Part shown: piece by piece, positions 28,337 through 37,600 of the stretch | Layout of the letters: the number at the start of each line of letters is the position of its first letter | Numbering within the stretch: the first letter of the stretch is position 1 | Assembly (NCBI RefSeq): GCF_009828925.2 | Contig: NZ_WUTY02000001.1 | Location: 1,456,492-1,520,491 of the forward strand | Length of the DNA stretch: 64,000 bases | From: Methylicorpusculum oleiharenae | GTDB lineage: Bacteria; Pseudomonadota; Gammaproteobacteria; Methylococcales; Methylomonadaceae | Reading direction: 5' to 3' | Program-made: the position numbers and the translations under genes | Notes under the pieces: model-generated | Told to the model about the DNA's origin: nothing | The model's database searches: none | What the model saw: only the letters and a program-made list of their open reading frames with translations

Positions 28337-28981
28337 ATGAAACAAAACAGATTAACAGGCCAGCCCCTCATGTTGGCTTTATGGCTGAGCTTCTTTTTAG
28401 TACCTGTCAATGTGCAGGCAGAACTAAATGAATGGACGTATCAACAGGAAAAAGACCGGTTAACCAACCTCGCCTATAGCTTTGTCAGGTCGCCCATACC
28501 TCAGCGCGGCTTGAGCGACAACATCAGGCTGGAAATAATGTGCAAGCAAAACAAACTGCAATTTGTCGTGGATGGCAATGCCTTGATCGCGTCGCAAAAC
28601 AGGCCTTTTGATATGGATTATCAGATAGACCAGCGTTCCCCCGTTGCTCTTAAAATGAAAACATTTAATGATTCCAAGCAACGGGGTTATACGGATGAAA
28701 ATGTCGCCATCATTATTGATGATATGTTATCCGGCCAGACTATCTTTGTTCGCATAACCACCCTGATCAAAAAAGTCCTGGCGGGTTCAATCAGTTTAAG
28801 CGGCGCAGAAGTCCCCATCAAGCGAGTGCTGTCTGATTGCGGTATTTCGGAATTAAAGCAGCAAATGACGGCAGATGATTATTCGAAGGCTCAGTTTGAA
28901 GAAGACTTCGGTAAATTGACCCTGGAACTGCAGCAGCAAGTGTTGCAGAAGCTGAAAGTGATTATGCAAGAATTGAAATAA
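28337..28981 (+). CDS. Hypothetical secreted protein
   Basis: A 214-residue protein with an N-terminal signal peptide (LMLALWLSFFLVPVNVQA, cleavage after about residue 31) and no recognised domain. The mature part is mixed alpha/beta with one Cys pair (C67 and C182 or nearby), a basic central segment and a Gln-rich helical end (LELQQQVLQKLKVIMQELK). It is probably periplasmic. It lies 54 nt after the GST gene on the same strand and may be read with it. Confidence 0.55.
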   Translation: MKQNRLTGQPLMLALWLSFFLVPVNVQAELNEWTYQQEKDRLTNLAYSFVRSPIPQRGLSDNIRLEIMCKQNKLQFVVDGNALIASQNRPFDMDYQIDQRSPVALKMKTFNDSKQRGYTDENVAIIIDDMLSGQTIFVRITTLIKKVLAGSISLSGAEVPIKRVLSDCGISELKQQMTADDYSKAQFEEDFGKLTLELQQQVLQKLKVIMQELK

Positions 28982-29172
28982 CGTTTCGCAGCCCGAGTTT
29001 TTGCCGTGCTGGATGAAGTGGCGCAGCCGGCAGGTTCACATGATTTTCCGGTTGCTGATTGATTCGGTTTTTAAAATTCCCTCAATCGCGCTTTATTCCT
29101 TTCCTGCTGAAATATCTTGACCTGGTTAAAAGTGCAGGATGTGCATGGCGAGAATCGTCGTGAACCCGCCGT

Positions 29173-29253
29173 TCCTTTAGTACTCTGCAATATCCCCGTT
29201 GCAGAAGCCATTTTAATCACCCACCTACAGCCAATAAAATGGGAGGGTGAGCA
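29173..29253 (+). repeat. 80-nt direct repeat with hairpin, copy A
   Basis: Contains TCTGCAA-N8-TTGCAGA (29184-29205), then AAGCC, CACCTACA, AATAAAAT and GGAGGGTGAGCA. Matches copy B at 29446-29530 in order and spacing. Confidence 0.65.
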
Positions 29254-29445
29254 AAAACAAAAAAGATGAATGGTGAAGTTAGATAAAAAATATTAGAATA
29301 ACAGCGACATACAGGTTGTTTCTAATAAACTTTTTAGAAAGTTATTTCATCGCTTCAGTAAAGGGGCGAACCATTCATTTTTTGTAACTACTCGCCCGCT
29401 TTGAATTAAGGGTGTAGGTGCTTGATTTCAAAGGACGCATCAATT

Positions 29446-29530
29446 CGTCCCTGTAGCTCTCTGCAACATCCCTGTTGCAGAAGCCTTTTCAATCAACCAC
29501 CTACACCCACTAAAATTGGAGGGGGTGAGC
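29446..29530 (+). repeat. 80-nt direct repeat with hairpin, copy B
   Basis: Contains TCTGCAAC-ATCCCT-GTTGCAGA (29460-29481), a perfect 8-bp stem, followed by AAGCC, CACCTACACCC and GGGGGTGAGCA. The stem differs from copy A by a compensating pair at its base (C-G added), which suggests the fold is kept. Confidence 0.65.
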
Positions 29531-29640
29531 AGATACCCTTTTTTAATGATTTTGTTTATTGGATCAACGTTTGACTCCTACCGATCTGCGGTCGTTGATT
29601 AAAAACAGCGCCTTGAATCATCAATTAACGAAGAGGTTTT

Positions 29641-29985
29641 ATGACTGACCCAAAAATATCATTTGGCAATTTGCCTGGCGAGAAAGAGTTGGATCTTGAT
29701 TTGGATGGCGGAGCTGGCGCTTTTTCTAAAAAAGAGCCCAAAATGAAATGGGAGATGGATGCGCCGGTATTTAATACCGTGGCAAAGAACGACCCTCATC
29801 CTGTCTCGTTAGATCACAAGCCTATTGAGAATAAAGAAAAAACTCAACCGGTGGTTGAGTTTAATGAAAAAGAAGCGCTTCTGAAAGAATTGCTTAAAGA
29901 GAAAGATAAAACGATTGAAGCGATGAAAGAAATCATTGATGTGCAAAGAAAATTGATCGAGCAATTACAGGAAAACCGGAGTTAA
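29641..29985 (+). CDS. Small hydrophilic coiled-coil protein
   Basis: A 114-residue acidic protein I do not recognise. The first 70 residues are Gly/Asp/Pro-rich and probably disordered (LDLDLDGGAGAFSKKEPKMK). Residues 78-112 form a strong coiled coil (EALLKELLKEKDKTIEAMKE, then QRKLIEQLQENRS). It has a good ribosome-binding site (GAAGAGG) and its own terminator, so it is a genuine small monocistron. Its role is unknown; it lies just upstream of haoAB but is separated by a terminator. Confidence 0.6.
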   Translation: MTDPKISFGNLPGEKELDLDLDGGAGAFSKKEPKMKWEMDAPVFNTVAKNDPHPVSLDHKPIENKEKTQPVVEFNEKEALLKELLKEKDKTIEAMKEIIDVQRKLIEQLQENRS

Positions 29986-29996
29986 CGAAACGTTGG

Positions 29997-30020
29997 GCAA
30001 AGAAACCGGTCTTTGCTTTT
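29997..30020 (+). terminator. Terminator before haoA
   Basis: GCAAAGA, loop AACCGG, TCTTTGC, then TTTT: a compact intrinsic terminator 11 nt after the small coiled-coil gene. Confidence 0.7.
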
Positions 30021-30160
30021 ATTGAATAATCGTAAATCCGAATGCCCGCATTATTGGAAATTTGTTGATGCTTGTTTTAATGAGCGAAAGATTGCGCTAA
30101 AATAAGTTTCGATACGAAACAAAAATACAAAAAACGACCTTTACTGAGGGGGTACCTGCC

Positions 30161-31849
30161 ATGAAAAATAAGCTGCCTAGCTTGTTGTTGACATTAGTGT
30201 TGACAGCTATTGGATTCAGCCAAATCGGATTTGCCTTAGCGCAAGACCCCGATTTTGAACAAATCAAGAAAAATTATTATGACTCCCACCCGGGTAAAGG
30301 TTCTAACGGGAAGTATTGGGAGCCGATTCCTATCCAGAAATACTGGAATCCCAAAGATTTTTATACGCCACCCAAAACGGTACAAGGCGAATTCGATCGC
30401 GACAGCTGTATCGGTTGCCACCAAGCAACGACCCCCGGCGCTTATCATGCCTGGAAAAGCAGCAGTCATAGTGACTTGAATGCAATCCGCAATCTGCCTG
30501 ACAGTAACGTCAAGGCTTATAAAAAACAAAAACTTGCGGATGTGGAAGCCAATCTGGTTAAACAAGGCGTGCTAGCAAGCGGTCAGCAGTTGAGCCAGGT
30601 CGGCTGCATCGACTGTCATGGCGGCGTTGGCAAAGACAAGATCAATCACTCTGAAAATCTGGTAATGCCGGATCGCGCGGCTTGCGGTACGTGCCATGTC
30701 GGCGAATTTGCCGAAGCCGAATCTGAAAAAGAACAGGAGTGGCCGCAAAAGCAATGGGGTAAAGGTCATCCTTCCCATGCCGTTGATTGGGATGCGAATG
30801 TCGAGAACACCATCTGGGCCGCGATGTCCCAGCGTGAAGTCGCCCAAGGTTGTGACATGTGTCACTACCAGCAAAACAAATGCGACGGCTGTCATACCCG
30901 GCATACATTCTCTGCCGCTGAAGCCAGACAACCTGAAGCCTGTGCCACTTGTCATAACGGTGCAGATCACAACGAATTCGAAAATTTCATGACGTCCAAG
31001 CACGGTACCCAGTATCAAACCTTGGGTAAAGCGAATTGGAATTTTGAAGTGCCTTTAAAAGATGCCATTACCAAAGGCGGCTATACGGCCCCGACTTGTC
31101 AGTTGTGCCATTTTGAATACAAAGGTGAGTTTTCTCATAACCTGGTTCGCAAAGTGCGCTGGGCCTTCAATCCAACACCAGCTATTGCCGATAATTTGAG
31201 CCATCCCTGGTTTGAACAGCGCAAACAGGCTTGGGTGGAAAGCTGTTCTACCTGTCACTCGGCCAGTTTCGCAAAAGCCTATTTGGATGCGGCTGACAAA
31301 GGCACGATACAAGGTTTGGAAGTTGAGCAAGAAGCCAAGAAAGTCGTAGAAAAACTGTATAAAGACGGCTTGCTGACGGGTCAAAAAACCAACCGTCCGG
31401 TACCTCCTGCGCCTGAAAAAGATGCGGCAGGCGGCTTCTTCCAGTTATTCTGGGCCAAAGGCAATAACCCGAGTCATGTGGAAAGAGTGTATGCCAATAT
31501 GTGGGAGCATGATGTTATCAAGCACTACAAAGGTATTTTCCATGCTAATCCCGGAGGCTTTACCTATACCGAAGGATGGTCGGAGTTACTGAGCGATTAT
31601 GCTGAGATAATGGATGAGGACACGCGCTTAAGAGAAGCGGCGGCCGCTAAAACTATTGCTCCTGATAAAGGGACTGCTACGGCTGCCTCTTCAAATGGAT
31701 CAAACAGCGGTAATAATGTCCTGATGAGTGCCATTTTACTGATCGTCCTGGGACTGGGTGTGGCCTATATCGTTCTTAAGCCTGCCCGTACCCAAGAAGA
31801 CGAGACGGTTGAAGAAAAAACATCGGAAACTGACAAAGATTCCGTCTAA
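30161..31849 (+). CDS. haoA: Octaheme hydroxylamine oxidoreductase HaoA
   Basis: A 562-residue periplasmic multiheme cytochrome. A signal peptide (residues 1-27, to GFALA) is followed by eight CxxCH heme sites beginning at about residues 83, 149, 175, 231, 241, 261, 313 and 362, the number in hydroxylamine oxidoreductase. The conserved HANPGGFTYTEGW region near residue 460 matches where the Nitrosomonas enzyme has the tyrosine that crosslinks to the catalytic P460 heme, so a catalytic, oxidising HAO is likely rather than a reductase. A C-terminal span (about 524-545) anchors it. In methanotrophs the enzyme removes hydroxylamine formed when methane monooxygenase oxidises ammonia. haoB follows with a TAATG overlap. 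Confidence 0.93.
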   Translation: MKNKLPSLLLTLVLTAIGFSQIGFALAQDPDFEQIKKNYYDSHPGKGSNGKYWEPIPIQKYWNPKDFYTPPKTVQGEFDRDSCIGCHQATTPGAYHAWKSSSHSDLNAIRNLPDSNVKAYKKQKLADVEANLVKQGVLASGQQLSQVGCIDCHGGVGKDKINHSENLVMPDRAACGTCHVGEFAEAESEKEQEWPQKQWGKGHPSHAVDWDANVENTIWAAMSQREVAQGCDMCHYQQNKCDGCHTRHTFSAAEARQPEACATCHNGADHNEFENFMTSKHGTQYQTLGKANWNFEVPLKDAITKGGYTAPTCQLCHFEYKGEFSHNLVRKVRWAFNPTPAIADNLSHPWFEQRKQAWVESCSTCHSASFAKAYLDAADKGTIQGLEVEQEAKKVVEKLYKDGLLTGQKTNRPVPPAPEKDAAGGFFQLFWAKGNNPSHVERVYANMWEHDVIKHYKGIFHANPGGFTYTEGWSELLSDYAEIMDEDTRLREAAAAKTIAPDKGTATAASSNGSNSGNNVLMSAILLIVLGLGVAYIVLKPARTQEDETVEEKTSETDKDSV

Positions 31850-32865
31850 TGAAAAAGCAAACAAGGACTGTTTCACTTATAGGCTTAAGCTTGGCGTTGC
31901 TGGTCTCCGGCAGCGCCCTGCTTTATAAGGAACTGTCAACATCCAGGGAGAGCCTCAATCAGGACGCTCTATCATTTATTCAAACACCGGAAACCGGAGT
32001 GGATCTCAAGGGGAAATTTCCGGCCGATGCAGTTAATCGTTTTACATTTAAGGAAGATGGCAAGGATGCCTTCAATCTTTTAGTGGCTCAATATAAAGAT
32101 CAGGGCGGCGCGGCACAAAGCGCGGTCCTGTTTCCCGAGGAAAAGAGCGCGTCCGAGGTTGTAACGACGCAAACCGGGGTAAGGCAGAAGATTTGGCAGG
32201 CAGCGGCTGAGGTTATTGCACGTCATGCAGAAGATGATGCCTTGATAGTCAGTTGGTGGGATGACGGACAGCGTGTTCATTTTCTTAGCGGAAAGGACGC
32301 CTGGATTCGAAAGCCGGGCAAAGAAACGTTCAAAAGCCCTGTCTGGAAAGCCGTTAAAGATCGTCTGGTTGAGGCCAATCAGGACGAGCAACTGCGATTA
32401 ACCAAAATGGCAGGCTGGTTGACGATGGACAGCCAAAAGGCCTTGGCTGAAATGGCTGATTACTTTGGGAAAAAGCGGCCTGTCTATATCGTTGTGAGCA
32501 ATGATCTGTTGTTAAGACAAGCCGAATTTGCCGACTATGGCGGAACCCGAATTCCTTTAATCGTCAAAAACTTCCCGGTGGGTGATAACCTGCATGGGGA
32601 TATTGCTCAGGTTAAACGCTGGTCTCAAGATGAAGGCGAAGGAAATTATCTTGCTCAAAAAGAAAACCGGTTTTATCGAGTTTGGACGGTTAAAAAAGAG
32701 AACGGTGCAGACAACAGCTTATTGGTCAGGCTATTGCCCTTTGTGGATTCATTAAAAAAACTGCCGGACGGTGTAAATTTAATTTATCAAACAACGTGGG
32801 GCGGTTTTTTGTCGGTTTATCAACTGGATCAGGACGCTATCAAAAGCACGAATACAGCGCATTAG
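31849..32865 (+). CDS. haoB: HaoB, conserved partner of hydroxylamine oxidoreductase
   Basis: A 338-residue protein with an N-terminal signal anchor (SLIGLSLALLVSGSALLY, residues 8-27) and a soluble periplasmic domain without Cys or heme motifs. LIVSWWDDGQRVHFLSGKDAW near residues 125-150 is a distinctive block. Position directly after haoA, with ATG overlapping its stop, is the main evidence for HaoB. The function in HAO maturation or membrane association is not established. Confidence 0.82.
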   Translation: MKKQTRTVSLIGLSLALLVSGSALLYKELSTSRESLNQDALSFIQTPETGVDLKGKFPADAVNRFTFKEDGKDAFNLLVAQYKDQGGAAQSAVLFPEEKSASEVVTTQTGVRQKIWQAAAEVIARHAEDDALIVSWWDDGQRVHFLSGKDAWIRKPGKETFKSPVWKAVKDRLVEANQDEQLRLTKMAGWLTMDSQKALAEMADYFGKKRPVYIVVSNDLLLRQAEFADYGGTRIPLIVKNFPVGDNLHGDIAQVKRWSQDEGEGNYLAQKENRFYRVWTVKKENGADNSLLVRLLPFVDSLKKLPDGVNLIYQTTWGGFLSVYQLDQDAIKSTNTAH

Positions 32866-33030
32866 GTCTCATTGCAAGCCACAGTAATTTTAAAAACGCA
32901 CTGCCATTTTGCTAGGGCTGCAGGAATTATTGATAGGGTTGCGTATACAGTGGCAATCCCTGCCGGAACGACGGCAACTATTAATGCAAACACAGTTCCC
33001 TAAAAAGCCTGGACAACCCTATAAAAACTT

Positions 33031-33100
33031 GGAAACTTCAGTTTGTAATTATTCAGCGGGCAACAAAAAACCAAGGTTGATACACCGCGTAGGTTGGCAG
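33031..33100 (+). repeat. Dispersed 60-70 nt repeat, copy B
   Basis: Same ordered blocks as 27311-27370. It lies in the 264-base gap between haoB and the BLUF gene, which otherwise shows no gene. Confidence 0.4.
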
Positions 33101-33129
33101 TATCTGTTTTTAAAAAGAGTTAATGCAGA

Positions 33130-33537
33130 ATGATTCGACTTCTCTATTTTAGTCACGCCACGCCCGGGCTATCGGATGCTCAGGTACAGAACATCCTTCA
33201 GTCGTCACGAAAAAACAACCCAATCATAGGCGTCACTGGCGTTCTTATCTACGGTGGTGACATGTTCATGCAGGTCTTGGAAGGTCATGAACAAGCTGTG
33301 CTCAGGTTATATGTTAAGATCCTGGATGATCGAAGGCATAGCAACAGCCAGATCGTGCAAATGTCATACGCGAAGGAAAGGATGTTTAAAAACTGGTCCA
33401 TGGGCGTTATCAAGACCAACCCCTTGAAATTTGAGCACATCAAAAAACTGCTGGATCACCGGCTTGAATCCGTTCATGCGGAGGTTTTTGCTGAAACGAT
33501 GCGCGATTTTGTTAAGCGATTGAATGCCGAGCATTAA
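33130..33537 (+). CDS. BLUF-domain blue-light sensor
   Basis: A 135-residue stand-alone BLUF protein, a flavin-binding blue-light receptor. The photocycle residues are present: Tyr6 (RLLYFSHA), Asn30 (RKNNPIIGVTG), Gln48 (MFMQVLEG) and Trp104 or close (FKNWSMG). There is no fused output domain, only a helical C-terminal extension from about residue 105, so signalling must go through a partner protein. No cyclic-di-GMP or regulator gene is adjacent. Confidence 0.9.
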   Translation: MIRLLYFSHATPGLSDAQVQNILQSSRKNNPIIGVTGVLIYGGDMFMQVLEGHEQAVLRLYVKILDDRRHSNSQIVQMSYAKERMFKNWSMGVIKTNPLKFEHIKKLLDHRLESVHAEVFAETMRDFVKRLNAEH

Positions 33538-33596
33538 TCCTCAACCCGTGTCTATCGAATAAGTGAAAAAGTCCTTATCGATACGCTTCCTCGCTT

Positions 33597-34538
33597 TCAA
33601 TTCTTACTGACTTTTAAACTTAGGTTCTTAATAATTTCTTCTAAAGGCACCAGATTCAGTTTGATTCTGAACAGAATTTCCTGATTATCCAGCACGCCAT
33701 AACATTCGTAAGTGCGCAACATGATGCTGGTGTTATTCAGCGTATTATTCTTGGATTCCGGCAGTTGCTTGACCAGAATATAGACTTTATCGTTATTTTT
33801 GAGCTGTTTGATCAAAAAACGGTCAACCGAAATATCATGCGAGGTGTACACCATCGGGTTTGCCTTGAAATCGTGATTCTCAAGCTGGGCTTTTTCCAAT
33901 AGAACGCCCGAAGTCAAACTGCAGGGGAATATTTCAGGGTAGTGGGCAATATGGGCCAGTTCGTCAAAATAATCGGATTGCTCAACCAATGATCCGGACA
34001 GAAAATTTTTGACATTTCCATTCTGCAGCCATTTACGAATCAAAAAATAATCCGTGCCCGGCACCAGCGTTTTATCAGCAACCGTATTCAGATCCGGTAA
34101 ATTGCTTAAATCGGTATCGCCAAGAAACAGCGGCGTTTGGGTTTCTTTTTTATAGCCCAGCAATATGGTTTTGTTTTGTGATTTGATCATGACACGGTTA
34201 GTCAGAGTCAAATGAGGAATGGTGGTGATCAGGGTTTTTTTGATTTCAAGTGAGAGTTCCTGGCGCGGCCTCAAAGCGTTGACAAAAATCGTCTGATAAT
34301 TACTGAATCGCAGTTGCTTGTCCGCAATGATCTGGTCTTCATAATGCGCTTCGCGGTACAAGCGCATCTGATATTCGATCAGCGTATTTAACTGAAAACC
34401 CAGCACAATCGGTCCTTTAAACGGATTATGAGTAATCTGCAACCATTTGTGCTTGTCGTGAAACAGGTTAAAGTCATCCGAAGCATTTCGTGCAACCTCA
34501 ATGTGGATTTGTTCAAAAGTAAACAACTGCTCTTTCAT
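33597..34538 (-). CDS. Hypothetical protein with possible hotdog (MaoC-like) segment
   Basis: A 313-residue cytoplasmic protein. Residues 14-60 (ARNASDDFNLFHDKHKW, then NPFKGPIVLGFQLNTLIEYQ) resemble the hydratase motif region of MaoC-like hotdog proteins, in which an Asp and His in SxDxNPxH act on enoyl-CoA. Here the pattern is D-F-N-L-F-H, so activity is possible but not sure. The second half may be another hotdog copy. No thioester-pathway neighbour is seen. The start lacks a clear ribosome-binding site. Confidence 0.5.
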   Translation of the reverse strand: MKEQLFTFEQIHIEVARNASDDFNLFHDKHKWLQITHNPFKGPIVLGFQLNTLIEYQMRLYREAHYEDQIIADKQLRFSNYQTIFVNALRPRQELSLEIKKTLITTIPHLTLTNRVMIKSQNKTILLGYKKETQTPLFLGDTDLSNLPDLNTVADKTLVPGTDYFLIRKWLQNGNVKNFLSGSLVEQSDYFDELAHIAHYPEIFPCSLTSGVLLEKAQLENHDFKANPMVYTSHDISVDRFLIKQLKNNDKVYILVKQLPESKNNTLNNTSIMLRTYECYGVLDNQEILFRIKLNLVPLEEIIKNLSLKVSKN

Positions 34539-34610
34539 TCGTATAGTGTCGCTGTAATTTGAGGGGCAACTGCTTCAGTTGCCTGGATGTTAATCAGTGG
34601 AAATGGCGAT

Positions 34611-37600
34611 TTATGCAGTTAATTCACTCGCAATCATCTCAGCCTGTTTCAACACGGTTTCTGTAGCAAGTAATTGTATATCAGGTGGATACCCATAAAA
34701 CCTCAGAGTCCGCCTGATGATGACTTTTAATTTGGCTCTGACGCTTTCTTTAATCGTCCAGTCAATAGAAGCGTTTTCGCGCACTTTTTGCGTCAGGACA
34801 ACTGCCAACTCCCGCAGCTGCTCATGTTGCATCAGTTCTCTGGCGCTATCGTTATTCGCAACAGCGGTATAAAAGGCATATTCAAAATCCGTCAGCCCCA
34901 TGTTTCTGGTATTGTCATCAGAGGCGACAATTTCCTTACTAATCTTGATAAGCTCTTCTATAACCTCAGCAGCAGTCAATATTTTGTTTTGATATTTCTT
35001 GATGGGGTTTTCCAGCATTTCCATCAATGAACGGCTTTGGATCAAATTCTTTTTGGCACGGGCTTTAATTTCTTCGTTCAACAGTTTTTTTAATACTTCC
35101 AGTGCGAAGTTTTTGTATTGATGGTTTTTCAGCTCCTCCAAAAACTCATCAGACAAAATGGATATGTCCGGCTTCTTAATACCTGCTGCATCAAAAATGT
35201 CTACAACGTGTTCGGAGACTAATGCTTGATCTATTACTTGGCGGATGGTGGTTTCAGTTTCATCGTTATTGATACCTTCACCTGTGCCATCAAACTTGGC
35301 CAGTCTGGCTTTAACGGCTTGAAAAAACGCCACTTCATCTTTTACGTCCATCGCTTGTTCATGCGGAATAGCGATAGCAAACGCTTGAGATAGCGCCTTC
35401 AGTTCGTTGATATAGCGTTTACGACCATCATCCAACCCCAACACATGCTCTTCTGCGGCCAGTATCAACGAAAGCTTTTGCGATGTATCCGCATCAAAGT
35501 AATGCTCATAAGCAAAGCCGTAATACATGCCGGAAAGCACTTCCAATTTCTCCAGCATAAGATGTACCGCTTGCTCTTGCGCTAAGGTCGGATGACCTTT
35601 ACCACCCTCATCGGAGTAAAACGATAACGCTTCATTTAGATCAGCGGCGATACCTAAATAATCAACGATCAAACCACCCGGTTTATCTTTGTAAACCCGA
35701 TTGACCCGCGCAATGGCTTGCATCAAATTGTGGCCTTTCATTGGTTTGTCTATATACAGCGTGTTCAAACTCGGTGCGTCAAAGCAGGTTAGCCACATGT
35801 CAACGACAATAACCAAGCGTAGAGACGCAAAATTTTGCGTCTTTACCAAAGGTTCTTTCATGCGTTCCGCTAATTGTTTACGCTGCTGTTTGCTGGTGTG
35901 ATGTTTGGCTAATTCCGGGCCATCACTGGACGCAGCCGTCATAACGACTTTAATTACACCTTTGTTCAAATCATCGGAATGCCATTCGGGTTTCAGCAGG
36001 ATGATTTCTTGATACAGTTCCGCCGCAATCCGCCGCGACATGGAAACGATCATACCTTTACCGGCAAACACTTCTTGCCGTGCTTCAAAATGACTGACAA
36101 TATCTTTTGCTAAGTTTCTGATGCGTTGACTACTGCCTATCAACGCTTCCATCTTAGTCCACTTCGCTTTGGCTTTTTGGGTGGCCGGTAGAGACGCAAA
36201 ATCTTGCGTCTCTACATCCAATTCAGAGATCAGTTTTTTGCCTTCCTCACTGAGTCCCACTTTCGCTAAACGGCTTTCGTAATAAATCCGCACCGTAGAA
36301 CCGTCTTCAACTGCCTGAGCAATATCGTAAATGTCTACATAGTTGCCAAACACAGCCGGTGTATTCACATCGGTTTTTTCAATCGGTGTGCCGGTAAAGC
36401 CTAAGTAGGTGGCATTCGGTAACGCATCGCGCAAATACTTTGCAAATCCGTACACCACCATGCTACCGATTTCGTTACCGTCTTTATCCTTCTCCCTGAT
36501 GGTTTTGGCGCTGAAGCCATATTGAGTACGATGCGCTTCATCTGCGATCACCACAATATTGTGTCTGTCCGATAACTGCTCGTAAACATTGCCTTCATCA
36601 GGCTGGAATTTTTGGATGGTGGAAAACACCACACCACCGGAACCAACACGCAACAACTCTTTTAATTGCTGACGACTCTCCGCTTGTATCGGGTCTTGAC
36701 GTAATAACTGACTAGACGAAGCAAAAGTATCAAACAACTGGTCGTCCAAATCATTACGATCAGTAATGACCAGCACTGTTGGATTATCCATCGTCAACAC
36801 GATTTTGCCGGTGTAAAACACCATACACAGCGATTTACCGGAACCTTGCGTATGCCATACCACACCGGCTTTTTTATCACCGCGCGGTTGTTGCGTGACA
36901 CCCGGTAAACCATAACTGGCGAAATTTTCCTGAATGGTTGCTGTAGAGACGCAAGATTTTGCGTCTCTACCCTCAAATCCGGCAGCGCGTAAGGTAGAGG
37001 CGACAGCGGCATTGACCGCGTAATACGGATGATAGGCAGCCACTTTTTTGACCGTGTGAATACTGATCACACCGGTTTCGGGATCTTCGCGTTTGCTCTT
37101 TTCAAACACGATAAAGTGACGAACCAAATCCAGCAATGTCGATTTATTCAGCATGCCTTTAATCAGCGTTTCCAACTGACTGACCAAATGCGACGCTTCC
37201 ACTTTGCCATCCGCGGTTTTCCAAGCCATAAAACGCGAATAACCGGCCGACAAAGAACCTGCTTTCGCTTCCAAACCATCGGTAATCACTAACAACGCAT
37301 TGGAAGTAAACAAACAAGGAATGGTGTGTTTATAAGTTTCCAGCTGTTTATAGGCAGACTTGATCGTCGCGTTTTTTAACTCAATGATGACCAGCGGTAT
37401 GCCGTTTACAAACAACAGCAAATCCGGCCGCTTGTTCTGATGGATTTCAATCACAGTAAATTGATTGACGACGACAAAATCATTGTTGTCAGGATTAGCA
37501 AAATCTATCAACGACACTAAACCGCCGCGCTCAGCGCCATCTTGCTGATAACTGACTTTGACGCCTTCGGTCAGCAAACGATGGAAGGTTTCATTATTCG

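Larger units (their letters stand above)
28982..29640. other. Repeat-bearing intergenic region upstream of a small gene
   Basis: No supported gene. It holds two copies of an 80-nt repeat (29173-29253, 29446-29530), a 14-nt inverted pair AAAAGATGAATGGT (29261-29274) with ACCATTCATTTTTT (29370-29383), and the 11-nt pair GGGTGTAGGTG (29410-29420) with CACCTACACCC (29498-29508). The end includes GAAGAGGT, the ribosome-binding site of the next gene. Confidence 0.55.

Noticed and set aside
30572-31018. Minus-strand frame inside haoA
   Set aside because: Antisense to eight verified heme motifs; no independent support.
32909-33133. 74-codon plus frame between haoB and the BLUF gene
   Set aside because: Covers a dispersed repeat and overlaps the BLUF start; no start signal.
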